Of a stretch of DNA of 5,396 nt, positions 5,384-5,396 are shown piece by piece; within the stretch, counting starts at the first letter, position 1; the number at the start of each line of letters is the position of its first letter. This DNA is from Shewanella sp. GTDB lineage: Bacteria > Pseudomonadota > Gammaproteobacteria > Enterobacterales > Shewanellaceae. Position numbers and translations under genes: made by a program. A model generated the notes under the pieces. It saw nothing but the letters and a program-made list of their open reading frames with translations. It was not told the DNA's origin and ran no database searches. Where the stretch lies: assembly GCA_004195335.1 (NCBI GenBank), contig SDWK01000551.1, positions 1 through 5,396 on the forward strand, given 5' to 3'.

Positions 5384-5396
5384 TAATCAACACCAT

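Overview
The window looks like a chromosomal segment of a marine gammaproteobacterium, most likely Shewanella or a close relative. That placement is an inference from moderate GC, the style of the proteins and the polyamine/beta-alanine gene content; no marker gene is present. It holds amine and amino-acid catabolism genes: the 3' tip of a transporter, a broken aldehyde dehydrogenase on the minus strand, and a divergent three-gene plus-strand unit.

Layout. Bases 3-95 encode the last 30 residues of a dicarboxylate/glutamate:cation symporter. A strong bidirectional terminator (105-148) follows, then directly a degenerate tandem array of 7-8-bp units (149-221) whose last unit contains the stop codon of the convergent gene. 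On the minus strand (1620 to 216) lies a PuuC/KauB-type aldehyde dehydrogenase split into two frames by an internal deletion near base 600 that removes roughly 30 codons. A 336-bp non-coding interval (1621-1956) separates it from the plus-strand unit. Its left half has coding-like GC; its right half is very AT-rich and holds a sigma70-like promoter, a 17-bp palindrome inside that promoter, a PuuR-like site just past the expected transcription start, and a 10-bp inverted repeat whose 3' arm covers the start codon of the next gene. Then come bauA (beta-alanine:pyruvate transaminase, 1957-3294), mmsA/bauC (CoA-acylating malonate/methylmalonate semialdehyde dehydrogenase, 3408-4898) and a small Cupin_3 (DUF861-type) protein with a TTG start (4974-5348). 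A perfect 16-bp palindrome at 5368-5383 ends the window and may control whatever lies to the right.

How the genes work together (inference from family knowledge). An intact PuuC/KauB enzyme would oxidise aminoaldehydes from polyamine breakdown, for example 3-aminopropanal to beta-alanine. BauA would move the amino group of beta-alanine to pyruvate, giving malonate semialdehyde and alanine. MmsA/BauC would convert malonate semialdehyde to acetyl-CoA, CO2 and NADH. With the aldehyde dehydrogenase broken, the lower beta-alanine branch looks complete while the local upper step looks lost. No novel multi-gene system such as a defence, mobile or CRISPR system is visible. The less ordinary content is the disrupted gene, the tandem array and the dense regulatory architecture ahead of bauA.
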